Source of the DNA: Glycine soja
Taxonomy: Eukaryota > Streptophyta > Magnoliopsida > Fabales > Fabaceae
NCBI RefSeq assembly: GCF_004193775.1
Contig: NC_041007.1
Location: 22,527,501-22,591,500 of the forward strand
DNA length: 64,000 nt
Direction: 5' to 3'
The notes below the pieces were generated by a model, which was given only the letters and a program-made list of their open reading frames with translations, was not told the DNA's origin and searched no databases. Below are positions 1 to 11,057 of this stretch, one piece after another. The translations under genes and the position numbers were made by a program. Position 1 is the stretch's first letter, and the number at the start of each line of letters is the position of its first letter.

Positions 1-516
1 AAGAAGCAAGATTTGCTTCATGGTTAATCACTGGACACAAAAGACGTCTTTTGGATTCATTGCAAGAAGTTGGTATAACTTCTTGGTTGTTATCACTGGA
101 CACAAGGGACCAACGTTCCTTGGGGTTCATTGCAAGAAGTGGGAATAACTTCTTGGTTATAATCACTGAACACAAAGGAGGGAAGTCCTTTGTGGTTCAT
201 TGCTTGTAAAGGATTTTACAAGGATAGTGGAAATCTCAAGTGGGTTGTTTAGGGTCTGGACGTAGGCATGAGTTGTGACCGAACCAGTATAAATCCAGTT
301 TTGCATTCTCTCTTTCCTTAATCTCTTTTACTTTCTGTTGTGTTTATATTTCTTTAAGTTTACTTCTCCTTATTTTTATTCGAGTAACTTACAATTAAAG
401 AAATAATTGAATCTTGGGAATATCTAAGAAAGAGAAATTTTCAATTAGTAATAGTCAACGAAATCTTAATTCAACTCGCCCCCCTTCTTAAAAATTCTGA
501 GGCCACTTGTCCAATA
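1..516 (+). mobile_element. 3' end of an LTR (Sirevirus B-type family)
   Basis: The end of this segment (C-rich tract near 478-490, then GAGGCCACTTGTCCAA) matches the right ends of the LTRs at 1997-3659 and 59143-60178. The GAACCAGTATAAA stretch near 283 is shared by the same family. Three imperfect units of about 70 bp (ATTGCAAGAAGT ... CACTGGACACAAG) lie at 30-215. The expected terminal CA appears changed (CCAATA). The left end lies outside the window, so it could be a solo LTR or part of a full element. It interrupts the Ty3 protease reading frame immediately to its right. Confidence 0.7.
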
Positions 517-1045
517 ATTTAGTGCCAAGATGGGTGAGAGTAATCTCATTGTAAATGATCGTCCTATCAAATTGTCAAGGCCTTCCTAAAAGAATATGCA
601 CTTCCTCTATGGGAACTATATCACAATTAACTTCATCCTTATATGTCCCAATGGAGAAAGGTACCTTCACTTGTTGGTTAACTATCATTTCCCCTTGCTT
701 ATTGAGCCATTGAAGTTTATAAGGTTTTGGGTGGGGAATGATAGTGAGGTTCAACTTGGAAACTAATCTTGTGCTACAACAATTGCAACAAGATCCACCA
801 TCCACAATGAAAGAACAAAATTTATCTAAAATTTTGCATCTTGTATGAAAGATGTTCTCTCTTTGGGATTGAGATAGATCACAAGAATGACCTCCAAGAT
901 GCCTTCTAACTATTAGGAGGTCACCTTCTTCATGGGGGTAGACTTCCTCACTAGACTCTTCACCCCTTACTTCATCTTCACTTCTACTAGAGGAAGGGGA
1001 AGAAGTAGTCTCCTTTTGACTACTATAAATGTCTTGGCCCCTCAT
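517..1045 (-). pseudogene. Ty3/gypsy aspartic protease fragment
   Basis: Retropepsin-like segment of a Ty3/gypsy polyprotein, which in the family cleaves Gag-Pol. The catalytic-site region reads FIVDGGSC, where an aspartic protease normally has D-S/T-G, so the active site is altered. The end HILLGRP is the conserved C-terminal flank of this protease type. The next codon is TGA where Trp is expected, and the frame continues QFDR until the LTR at 516 cuts it. It lies in a different frame from the gag immediately upstream, so a frameshift or gag/pro boundary separates them. No reverse transcriptase follows within the window. Family assignment is firm at Ty3 level; the lineage (chromovirus-like) is only a guess. 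Confidence 0.75.
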
Positions 1046-1919
1046 AAGATTTTGAAGAAGGCTTTCTTTTAAGTTGTTGCTCCACTCTTATACAAAGTTG
1101 GACTAGCTCATCTAGGTTCCTATACGAAAGGAGTTCAACCTTGTCCTTCACTTCCATATTAAGCCCACTAAGGAACCTAGCTATGCTTGTTCTTTTCTTC
1201 TCCCTAAGTCTAGCTCTTAAAAGGAGTAGTTCCATTTGTTGTCTATATTCTTCAACACTCATACTTCTTTGTCTAAGCCATTGGAGTTTGTCCATAAGCT
1301 CCCTTTCATAGTAGGAGGGAATGTGTCTCTTCCTAAGGGCACTCCTAAGATCATTCCAATACTCTACTGGAGGATCCCCATGAATCCTTCGTCCCCTAAC
1401 AAGGGAAGTCCGCCAATAGAGGGCATACCCTTGAAAGCTAGGGGTAGCCAATGGAACTTTTCTCTCTTCGCTAGTATGATGGCAAGCATAGAGTTGTTCA
1501 ACCTTCATTTCCCAATCTAAGTAAGCCTCAACATTATCTTTTCCATAGAAATATGGGAGGCTAATGTTAACCTCTTGAGGCCTTCTATCCTTTTCTCTTC
1601 TTTGGGAGTGATGTTTAGTATGTGAACTATGGCGCCCTCTATAATAGTCGCTAAGTTCTTCACTTAAACTATTGCAAGAGTCATGACTACTATAGGAGAC
1701 ATATTTTTCTCTTTTCATTTCTTTCATTATTTTTCTTCTTTCTTCCTCTCTTATTTGTTCTCTCTCATGTTGATTTGTTTCTACCCTCTCTTTTCCTTTT
1801 TCTTTTCTTTCTAGTTTTTCTTTACATAATTTGAGGGAACTCAACTCATCTAGGATTCTAGATAGATGATCCTTATGACTAGTACCCTCACCATTAACAC
1901 TAGATGAATGATGACTCAT
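1023..1919 (-). CDS. Ty3/gypsy Gag (retrotransposon gag domain), relic
   Basis: A 298-residue ORF opening at ATG 1919. It has a Lys/Glu-rich, probably coiled-coil N-terminal third (about residues 20-75). A typical plant Ty3 capsid domain follows (about 115-285), with hallmark stretches YFYGKDNVEAYLDWE, GYALYWRTSL and ARFLSGLN. No CCHC zinc knuckle is visible before the ORF ends, so it is truncated or frameshifted relative to a normal gag. Its product would form the particle shell. The upstream leader is interrupted by the solo LTR at 1997. The element is dead because protease and pol are broken or missing. Confidence 0.8.
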   Translation of the reverse strand: MSHHSSSVNGEGTSHKDHLSRILDELSSLKLCKEKLERKEKGKERVETNQHEREQIREEERRKIMKEMKREKYVSYSSHDSCNSLSEELSDYYRGRHSSHTKHHSQRREKDRRPQEVNISLPYFYGKDNVEAYLDWEMKVEQLYACHHTSEERKVPLATPSFQGYALYWRTSLVRGRRIHGDPPVEYWNDLRSALRKRHIPSYYERELMDKLQWLRQRSMSVEEYRQQMELLLLRARLREKKRTSIARFLSGLNMEVKDKVELLSYRNLDELVQLCIRVEQQLKRKPSSKSYEGPRHL

Positions 1920-1996
1920 GTTGGTTCCTAAGTTGTGGTTCTTTCTTGTTGGGGGTTTGTAAAAGGTAAAAGCTAGGGTTCAAAAGAACTCAAGAT

Positions 1997-3659
1997 TGTA
2001 GAAGCAAGCTTCATGATGAATCAAGATTGATTCAAAGAGTTTTGATGATAACAAAGATGATGACAAAAAGCTCAAAAGTCAAGAACACTTCATGATAACA
2101 AAGATGATGATATCAAGAATCAAAGAATGAGTTCAAGATTGAATCAAGTACACTTCAAGGATCAAGAGGAAAGTTGAATTCAAGAATCAAGTTTCAAGAT
2201 TCAAGTTCCAAGAATCAAGATCAAGATTCAAGACTCAAGATTCAAGAATCAAGAGAAGACTCAATGAAGATAAGTATTAAAATGCTTTTTCAAAAACTGA
2301 GTAGCACATGAATTTTTCTCAAAACCTTTTACCAAAGAGTTTTTACTCTCTAGTAATCGATTACCAGTAGCAAAATGGTTTTCAAAAAACTTTCAAACTG
2401 AATTTACAACGTTCCAATTAATTTCAAAATGCTGTAATCGATTACAAGTATTTGGTAATTGATTACCAGTGTGTTTGAACGTTGAAATTCAAATTTAATT
2501 GTGAAGAGTCACATCCTTTCACAAAAAAGCTTTGTGTAATCGATTACACTGATTTGGTAATCGATTGCCAGTGATAGTTTTTGAACAAAATCAAAAGATG
2601 TAACTCTTCCAATAGTTTTCAAGTTTTTCTAAAAGTTATAACTTTTCCAAATAGTTTTTAAGTTTTTCTAAAGGTTATAACACTTCTAATGGTTCTCTTG
2701 ACCAGACATGAAGAGTCTATAAAAGCAAGACTTTGATTTACATTTCTATATCTTGAACATTCTTTAAAACTTTTCCCAATTGATTTCTAAATCTCTTTGA
2801 ACTCCTTCTTCTTCTTCCTTTGCCAAAAGCTTTCTAAAGTTTTCTAGTTTTCCAAACCTTGAAAACAAAACTTGTGCTATTCATCTTTTTCATTCCCTTC
2901 TCCCTTTGCGAAAAAGAATTCGCCAAGGACTAACCACCTGAATTCTTTTTGTGTCTCTCTTCTTCTTTTTCCAAAAGAACGAAGGACTAACTGCCTGAAT
3001 TCTTTTGTGTCTCCCTTCTCCCTTGTCAAAGAATTCAGAACGACACAGTCTGAGAATTCTTTTGATTCTTCCCTTTCCCATATACAAAAGATTTCAAAGG
3101 ACTAACTGCCTGAGAATTCTTTTGTATCCCCATTCACAAAGTTTCAAAGGTTTAACCGCCTGAGAACTTTGTCTTAACACATTGGAGGGTACATTCTTTG
3201 TGGTACAAGTAGAGGGTATATCTACTTGGGTTGTTGACTGAGAACAAGAGAGGGTACATCTTTTGTGGATAAGTTCTAGTGGAGGGTACATCCACTAGTT
3301 TGTTCAAAGAGAATAAGGGAGGGTACACCCCTTATGGATCTTTGCTTGTAAAAGGATTTTTACAAGGTTGATAAGAAATCTCAAGGACCGCAGGTCGCTT
3401 GGGGACTGGATGTAGGCACGGGTTGTTGTCGAACCAGTATAAAAACTCTTGTGTGTTTGTCTCCTTCTTCCCTACTCGTTTAATTTCCGCTGTACATTTT
3501 AATTCTTGCTTTTACTTTTGGTTAAGTTTCTTTTCTGTTCTTCATTTACTTAACAACATAGTAAAAGCCTTAGAAGAGTAAATTTTTAATTAGTAAAGGT
3601 CTAGTAATAATTAGTTCAACCCCCCCTTCTTAATTATTCTGAGGCCACTTGATCCAACA
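1997..3659 (+). mobile_element. Solo LTR, Sirevirus B-type family
   Basis: The segment begins TGTAGAAGC and ends GATCCAACA and is flanked by the 5-bp duplication AAGAT (1992-1996 and 3660-3664), so it is a complete solo LTR left by LTR-LTR recombination. U3 begins with CAAGATTCAAG-rich sequence (2100-2260) and has palindromic TAATCGATTA sites at 2354, 2434, 2456, 2537 and 2558, then a TATA box (TCTATAAAAGC) near 2718. R/U5 contains imperfect repeats of AAGGACTAACNGCCTGA (2920-3160) and GGAGGGTACATNC (3180-3340). It sits in the leader of the Ty3 relic. Confidence 0.92.
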
Positions 3660-3664
3660 AAGAT

Positions 3665-5804
3665 AAGTGTGTTAAGCAAGAAGAAAGTATTACATAATTA
3701 CAAGACAAACTAGGTGTGACCAGTAAAGAAAATAAGCTATGAAAGTAAGCAAGAAATCAACGTGCAAGAAATGTAAACTAGGCGGATCCTAGGAGTGTAT
3801 GGATGACCACATTTAAGGTTCCCAACAAAACACTCACTATCCTAATGGAAAATTACCTAAAATTATTACACACAAATGGAAGTTTGGTAACCTATTGGAG
3901 GTTCTCAACACACTTCCAATGAAAGGCCTTTTTTTTACAAAACTAGAAAACAATGAAGGTAAGTAAATTGCCAATTACAAAATTACAAAACGGTCCTCAA
4001 TTTTGATGGTTGTTCTCTCTTTGGTGATTCACTCAATTTGGAGTGCTTCTTAGTCCAATAGCTCTTAAGGTGGTTGGCCCCTTGCTTCTTGACTCAAATT
4101 CTTCAAGGGATGGCATCAATCCTCCTTTCCAATTCCCTATATGGTAACTTACAAACAAGGAAACAAAGAGACAAGCAATAACCAAATACCAAAAAAATGA
4201 AATGAAAGCTAAACCAATAAAGTTTTAATAAGACAAATTTTCAAGGATTATTCAACAATTAAAGCAATGAAAAACACATAAAAGCAAGCTAGGACTCAAA
4301 GAGAAACCTAGAATGGCTCTAGAGTAGAGTAGAAAAACTAAAAAAAAAACAACTCAAGAAACCTCTTGTTTTGGCACTTGTTTTCACTAATTTTCAATTG
4401 AAATTTCATAACTAATATTGGTATAAAATAGACACTAATTATAGGACAAATTTTGAGCCAAACAACAAGCATTCTTCCCTTTCACTTTTTTTTTTCTGGA
4501 CACTGATTTTACTTCCAAATTGTATGATTTTTATTATTTTTTACATTTATCCAAATAACTTGGTTCTTTTATTCTAATTTTTGTCCAGATGTCTAGAAAA
4601 GTCAGTAAAAATTTCAGCTCAAAATTCGTAGTGACCAATTCCCAGTAATTTTTACAAGTTCGTATGTTCAAGCTGCCAGCACCAACGATTTCAACCTAGA
4701 AATCAAGAATAGTGGTTATGTTGCTTAAGGCTTGGATAATTACAATTTGTGTTTGCTTATGCTCAATTGTCTTGAATAACACATTTCAAGAGAGCTTAAG
4801 ACTTATTTGGATTCACAAATCCGGCCACAACTCAGCACCACAACTCAATTTCTTCATAGGCATCATATAGGAAACTTAGAAAACAAAAAAAAGTTCAACA
4901 ACAAGACTACTTCTAGGAATTGATTTTGAACATGTCAGAAACTAAATAACATGCATGAATTAGACTCAAAATTCAAAAGATAGCCTAAGAATAGCAAGAA
5001 TACATGAATAATGTATCTATAATTCAATCAATAAAATCAAAATTCAACACAAACTTAGAACATATTGTGATAATTATTATGACTAAACATGACTCTAAGA
5101 TAACATGGATTATGTGATTTACACTTAGATTTTTGTGTTTTTTTTCTCATCAATATTTTGGAAGAAAATTGAGATCTAAAGGTTTAGCACAAGAAGATTA
5201 TTACTGAAAAAAGATAGAACCTAAAATCAACATAAAAACATGATTCAAGAGTAGATCTGTAAAAATTGAACCATAGAAATGCAAGAACAAGTGTAGATCT
5301 AAGATTTAATCAATTTGTATTTTTGGATCTGCTCTAAACAGCACCAAACCACAAGACAATGGAGGAGATACATGGAGAATAAGATGAAGAACAAGGAATT
5401 AAAGTGAATTGACCAAACAAAAAAGATAGAGGTAGCAAAAGAACATCACCTAGATGAAGATGCTCTTGATACTACACGATGTAGCTCCATGTGGAGCTTG
5501 TAGGCCTTGGATCTTCTTCATCAATGGAGTCATTTGCTTCTTGAAGATCAATGGAAGTGGAATGGAGATGGAAGAAAGATGATTGGAGACACCACTTCAA
5601 GGAGAAGATGAGTCAAGAAGAAACTCACCACCATAGGAAGCCATGGATAAGAGCTTGAAGGTAGGAGAAGATGAATGGAGGGAGAGGGAGAGAAGGAGCA
5701 CGAAATTTTGTGCCTCAAATGAGGTCTAAAATTTGAAGTGTAATTCTCTAATGATCAAAATTGAAAAAATTCACACACATGGCCTCTATTTATAGCCCAA
5801 ATGT
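3665..5804 (-). other. Leader/LTR region of the Ty3 relic (non-coding)
   Basis: There is no supportable gene. Read on the minus strand it lies upstream of the gag at 1919. A TATA-like CTATAAATAG at 5786-5795 followed by a pyrimidine-rich leader suggests LTR promoter sequence running leftward. A segment within it (4753-5210) recurs at 21836-22318. The Tat-type solo LTR at 5810 interrupts it and it resumes at 7006. I could not fix a primer-binding site or exact LTR ends. Confidence 0.5.
4753..5210. repeat. Dispersed repeat, copy 1
   Basis: AT-rich non-coding sequence that matches 21836-22318 at roughly 90% by eye and in the same orientation. Shared blocks include AACAACAAGACTACTTCTAG and TTTACACTTAGATTTTTGTG. 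Weaker similarity extends left (4530-4620 against 21770-21835), but about 130 bp (4622-4755) is absent from the second copy. It is probably LTR or leader sequence of the Ty3 relic's family. Confidence 0.75.
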
Positions 5805-5809
5805 CACAC

Positions 5810-7000
5810 TGTCAGACCCTAATTTCGTCCGGAGACTATCATTCATGGATATTTTGATTCTCGCTAGCCGAAATGAGTTGTTCGACACCAATTACCGTGC
5901 AAGACGGAAGATCATTCTATGTTTTGGTCAAGGGTGCGAAGATAGGGGAAAAAGGGTCTTTTTAGGGTTTTTTCTAGATCCCAACTCGCCCAGGCTTGCT
6001 TGGGCCCCCAAATGGCTTAGGGCTGAAGTAACCAACTCGCCTGGGCAAGCAAGGTTACTTCAAAGTGAAGCATCAGCTCACCTGGGTGAGCTGCAAGTCC
6101 ACCAAGTGCCTTTTTTTGCTATAAATAGGTGTGATGGAGGCTGAGTAAAGGGTTCCAAGGTTCAACATTAAGAGATTTTGAGAGAAATCAGAGAGAAGAA
6201 GAAGAAAGAAGAGAAAAACGAGGCCAAGGCACTACCGAATTGCGACCATAATCGACTTCTACATCGTTCTTCGTTCGGTGTTCTTCATTTTTCATCCGGT
6301 TAGTTTTTGTTTTAATAATTTGGATACAATCTATGCACTCTTAGGGGTCCTCTTTGTTGTTTTGTGCATCTTCATCTCCTCCTTCTATCATCAGTAATCT
6401 CTTTTCTTCTTGTAAGGTAAACTTCAACCGATCATTAGTGCCGTAAATCATCTTTTTAAAGAGATTGAAATTTAATGAATAAAACCAAGATGAAATCAAC
6501 ATATAACTGAATTTCTCTTCATTAAAGTCACTCGAGATCGTTCAAGGTCCAACGCCTTAACAACTTCTTTTTCTTGTTAGTTAAAAATGAATCTTTCAAA
6601 AGCCTAAAATCAACTTAACGCACAACTTTTTTTTTCTTTAAAGAACTACGTAGGTCAGAATTTCTCATCGCACTTGAGGATACGTAGGAGCAAGGGCAAC
6701 ACCCTTGTTGACCCCAAAAAGTAGAATAATATAAAAAGGGAAATAAATAATTTTGAAGTCACGTTGCGCACACTCGATTAAAGGCTACCATCCCTTGTGA
6801 CGGGCATGTGGGGTGCTAATACCTTCCCCGCACGTAAACAACTCCCGAACCCTTATTTTTGAAATTCGCAGACCTTCTTTTTGGATTTTCTAACGTTTTC
6901 CTCGAATAAACGTTGGTGGCGACTTCCGCGCATTCTCCTTTTTGGAAGACGCACATTTTCCATCTCGCCTTGCCCTCCCGTCGAAGGGTAGGTTGCAACA
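5810..7000 (+). mobile_element. Solo LTR, Tat/Ogre-type Ty3
   Basis: It begins TGTCAGACCCTAATTTCG and ends GGGTAGGTTGCAACA, with direct 5-bp flanks CACAC (5805-5809 and 7001-7005). The ends are the reverse complement of those of the LTR at 50966-53213. The family signature CTACGTAGGTC with GGATACGTAGGAGCAAG is at 6647-6694, and TGGTGGCGACTTCC is near 6914. About 1.2 kb long, it is shorter than the 2.2-kb copy on the right. It is inserted in the U3 of the older Ty3 relic. Confidence 0.92.
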
Positions 7001-7005
7001 CACAC

Positions 7006-7384
7006 AAAATTTGAGGGAAATTTGAATTTCACTTGAATTTGAAATTGAATTTGTGGAGCCAAGTTTTGGAGCCAAAATTTCACTAATTATGATTAGTGAA
7101 TTTTAGCTATGGTTCAGTCCACTAATCGAAGATCAAGTCCAAGATTCTCCACTAAGTGTGCTTAGGTGTCATGAAGCATGTAAAGCATGAAGGACATGCC
7201 CATAGTGTGACTATATGATGTGACAATGGGGTGTAGCAAGCAAATGCTTACCTCCCCCTCTAAAAAAATTTAATTGGATTGGGCTTCTCCCAATTCAATC
7301 AAATTTATTTCCCAACACACACATCAAATATTCACTTAATGCATATGAAATTACAAAACTACTCCTAATACAAAAACTAGTCTA
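7006..7384. other. Continuation of Ty3-relic LTR, no gene
   Basis: AT-rich sequence that becomes contiguous with 5804 once the solo LTR is removed. It contains GTGTAGCAAGCAAATGC and a CTCCCCCTCT tract near 7251. No ORF or RNA gene can be supported. Confidence 0.4.
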
Positions 7385-8836
7385 GGTGAATTCAAGATTC
7401 AAGAGAAGATGAATTCAAGATTCAAGAGAAGAAATCAAGAAAACTTCACAAGGGAAGTATTAAAAAGATTTTTCAAAAAATAAACATAGCGCAGTTTTGT
7501 TTTTCAAAAGAGTTTTTCTCAAAATTTTCTAAGTTACCAGAGTTTTTACTCTCTGGTAATCGATTACCAGTTTCCTGTAATTGATTACCAGTGGCAAAGT
7601 TTGATTTCAAAAAGCTTTTAACTGAATTTGCAATGTTCCAATTGATTTTTAAATGGTGTAATCAATTACAATATATTGGTAATCGATTACCAGTGTATCT
7701 GAACATTGAAATTCAAATTCAATTGTGAAGAGTCATATCTTTTCATAAAATGCTTTGTGTAATCGATTAGATGGTTTTGGTAATTGATTACCAGTGACAA
7801 GTTCTGAATAAAAAGTCAAGAGATGTAACTCTTCCAATGGTTTTCTTGACCAGACATGAAGAGTCTATAAAAGCAAGACCTTGACTTGCATTTCAATAAG
7901 ACTTACAACTTTTTACATATACTTTTACAACCTTTTAATCTCTTTGAACATCTTTTTGAACTTCTTCTTCTTCCTTTGCCAAAAGCTTTCTGAGTTTTCT
8001 GGTTTCCAAACCTTGTTCTTTCACAGAAAACAAAAGTGTGCTATATCTTTTCATTCTCTTCTCCCTTTGCCAAAATGAATTCAACAAGGACTAACCGCCT
8101 CAATTTTTTTATGTCTCTCTTCTCCCTTTTCCAAAAGAACGAAGGACTAACCGCCTGAATTCTTTTGTGTCTCCCTTCTCCCTTTTCAAAGAATTCAAAA
8201 CGACACAGTATGAGAATTCTTTTGATTCTTCCCTTTCCCTTAAACAAAATATTTCAAAGGACTAACTGCCTAAGATATCTTTTGTTTCCCCTTCACAAAG
8301 TTTCAAAGGACTAACCGCCTGATAACTTTGTCTTAACACATTGGAGGGTACATCCTTTGTGGTACAAGTAGAGGGTGCATCTACTTGGGTTGTTGTAACT
8401 GAGAACAAGAGAGGGTACATTTCTTGTGGATCAATTCAAGTGGAGGATACATCCACTTGGTTGTTCAAAGAGAACAAGGGAGGGTACATCCCTTGTGGAT
8501 CTTTGCTTGTAAAGGCTTTTACAAGGTTGAAAAGAAATCTCAAGGACCGCAGGTCGCTTGGGGACTGGATGTAGGCACGGATTGTTGGCGAACCAGTATA
8601 AAATTCTTGTGTTTGTCTTCTTCTTCCCTACACTCTTTAATTTCCGCTGTGCACTTTAATTATTGCTTTTACTTTTGGTTAAGTTTTTATTTATGTTCTT
8701 TACTTTCTTAACATTATAGTAAAAGCCAAATTGAATTTAGTAACATTAAGAAGGATAGATTTTTAATTAGTTAAGGTTCATTAATAATTAATTCAACCCC
8801 CCCTTCTTAATTATTCCGAGGCCACTTGATCCAACA
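7385..8836 (+). mobile_element. LTR, Sirevirus B-type family, 5'-truncated
   Basis: Homologous over its length to the solo LTR at 1997-3659, from the GAATTCAAGATTCAAG stretch to the GATCCAACA end. U3 carries three pairs of the palindrome: 7557/7578, 7659/7680 and 7760/7781, each 21 bp apart. A TATA box (TCTATAAAAGC) is near 7865. The first ~150-200 bp seen in the other copy are missing and no matching target duplication is found, so this copy was truncated or rearranged. Confidence 0.82.
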
Positions 8837-9234
8837 CAAATGAATTTTTTTTATCAGGGAAGCAAATACAAAATTCACCAATTTATCAAGGACTAAAAAA
8901 AGTGTCAAGGATAAAAAATAAAATTATTTTTTATTAGGGACTCAATTTAAAACAAAAATTTATTAGGGTACAAACACAAAAGTTGAATATTTATTAGGGA
9001 TCAAAAACATATTTATGCCAAAAAAATAATAAACCAAATTGGCTCATGAAATAAATTCAAGTTATAAGTCATTCTTCAATCCAAATCAATATCTCTTATT
9101 CTTTTAAATTTTATTTATTTATTGATAAGTTTATGTTTTACACTTTATAATATGATTAGTACGCTAATATTATTTGTATTAAAATATATATGTAAAACAC
9201 ATTTTAATTTCATATGAAAAAGACAATGAGACTC
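8837..9234. other. AT-rich spacer without gene
   Basis: Low-complexity AT-rich sequence with repeated TTTATTAGGGA-like phrases (8935-9005). No coding potential or recognisable element ends. Confidence 0.5.
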
Positions 9235-9840
9235 ACCAAATAAAGAGGGGGGATGAATTGGTTTAAAAATAAATCGTAAAATAAAACAAAGTTTTAAAAC
9301 TTTTACTTCACAAGGATCGTATCACAACTTTCTTTTCAAACAATATTGAATCAATCTCTCGAGCACAATACTCTTTTGTTAAAGTACATCAATTTGAAAT
9401 ATCTTTGAAACTTAGAAAATTGAAAAAGAATGCAATAGAGAGAGATAAGAGTTAAGAGAAGATAGAGAACAAGATTTTAACTTGTTCACTCTCTATTTCT
9501 AGAGAACCTAATCCAATAATCTAATTCAACCCAAATTAGATTTTCACTATGCAATGTGAGTTTTACAAGCAATCACAAGCAATTTAAAATTCTAGATAGA
9601 AAATGAAACTTAGGCACTCAACCCTAGGGTCCTTTGTGAATCTATGCCTAAGAGAAACCTACTCTCAGCTTCAAACTAGAAACACCTATTCTAGAATGCT
9701 ATAAAAAACTCTTGCACATGCAGTAACAATGTGTAAAAACCATACGAAACAGAGTCACGGAGAGATACAACCTTTACATTCAAATGCAAGAATAAAAGAC
9801 TTGATTCAATGGACCTCTCTTGATCTCAAATGTGTCTACA
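9235..9840 (-). mobile_element. LTR fragment of element-A family, inverted
   Basis: Reverse-complement similarity to the middle and end of the LTR at 9850-11003. For example, AAACACCTATTCTAGAATGC pairs with GCATGCTAGAATAGGTGTTT near 10490, and GGGTCCTTTGTGAAT pairs with ATTCACAAAGGACCCT near 10547. It abuts that LTR to form a large inverted repeat. The outer end (AAGAGGGGGGATGAATTGG) corresponds to the LTR 3' end. It is truncated and diverged, probably from an older insertion or an inversion. Confidence 0.7.
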
Positions 9841-9849
9841 ACTCACTTT

Positions 9850-11003
9850 CTTGTATTGGTTTACTTGATTACAACCTTCTCGTAATCGATTACAAAGTTG
9901 TTTTGAGACAATTACTGATTTATTCAGGAGTCTCTGTTTTAATCGATTACCATGTCATATAATTGACTACTTCTCTTTCTATAAGTTGTTCAGAAGTGAA
10001 CAAGAATACTTTAATCGATTACTATGAGTATTTAATCGATTACATTATTCTTGAGTTATTTCTAGGTTTTGGAAAGAACACTTTAATCCATTAAAAAGAT
10101 AGTCTAATCAATTACTTCATTGAATTAATCGATTAGGCGGTTATAACTGTTTTCTCTATAAATAACCAGCTTGTGTTCTCTTCTAAATAGATCATAATAT
10201 ATCTCAAAATATCGAAAATAAGTCTCTAAATAAGCTATGATCACGTGCTGGTATTAATTAAAGAAAGAAGAGAAGAAAAGTGCTGAGAAGAAGTAACTCA
10301 CCTTCAAATCTTTTGATTGTGAAGATATTTTGTGATAAGTAAGCTGTGTCACTTTCTTGAGTTCAAGAAGAACACCTCTTCAGTCAAGCAAGGTTTTGCA
10401 GAAAGGATTGATCAAGTTGTGTCTACCTTTACTCTTGGTTTTCGTGTATGGTTTTACACATATTTTGTTTGTGCATGAATTGCTTAGGGCATGCTAGAAT
10501 AGGTGTTTTTAGTTTGGGCGAAGTGTAGGGTTCTCTGAGGCCCTTATTCACAAAGGACCCTAGTGTTGGGTGCCTAAGTTTCTTTTTTTGGGGTGGGAAC
10601 TTTAGATTGGTTGTGATTGCTTGTATGGATTCTTTATGCATAGTGCAAATCTAATTTTGGTTTTGGATTAGATAACCGGATTAGCTTCTCTAGTGATAGA
10701 GAGTGAACCAATATAAAAAAGGTTGTGTATTTCTTCTCTTGATTTGATCTTTATCTCTCATTCAAGTATTGATCAATTTTCAAAAAGGTTCAAGAAAATA
10801 TCTTTGTGAAAGAAAGAACTCTAATAAAGGATCTTGTGCAAAGGGTGGATTGATTAAGTTTGATTGAATCTGATTTATGAAAAGTTTTGTCATACAATCT
10901 GTACAAAAGAAGGTTTTTCGTAACTCTGGTTTTAAAAGTTCATTTTGTTTTAAAAACCAATTCACCCCCCTCTTGGATTGTTGAGTACCATCATCTTTTT
11001 TCA
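9850..11003 (+). mobile_element. 5' LTR of Sirevirus-like element A
   Basis: The LTR ends TTTTTTCA, then AT, then a tRNA-iMet primer site. This is the same end/spacer arrangement as intact element S. U3 holds phased palindromic decamers at about 9862/9883, 9940/9960, 10012/10033 and 10084/10105/10126, with a TATA box (TATAAATA) at 10157-10164. Homology to the second LTR (22330-23680) begins near 9855. The true 5' end is lost against the inverted fragment to the left. Confidence 0.82.
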
Positions 11004-11005
11004 AT

Positions 11006-11017
11006 TGGTATCAGAGC
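11006..11017 (+). promoter_or_regulatory. Primer-binding site, tRNA-iMet type
   Basis: TGGTATCAGAGC lies 2 nt after the LTR end. It is complementary to the 3' end of plant initiator tRNA-Met, the usual Copia primer for minus-strand DNA synthesis. Confidence 0.9.
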
Positions 11018-11057
11018 TAAGTCATGAAACTTACTCAAGATCATAGTTTTTCTAAAG

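Noticed and set aside
3399..3581. Small plus-strand ORFs in LTRs (also 8341-8711, 2872-3105)
   Set aside because: They lie in R/U5 of solo LTRs and coincide between copies only because of LTR homology. There is no domain and the frames are not conserved.
10429..10641. Minus ORF shared with 23124-23312 (MHKESIQAITTN...)
   Set aside because: Conserved only because both are copies of the element-A LTR; it lies antisense in the LTR and has no family.
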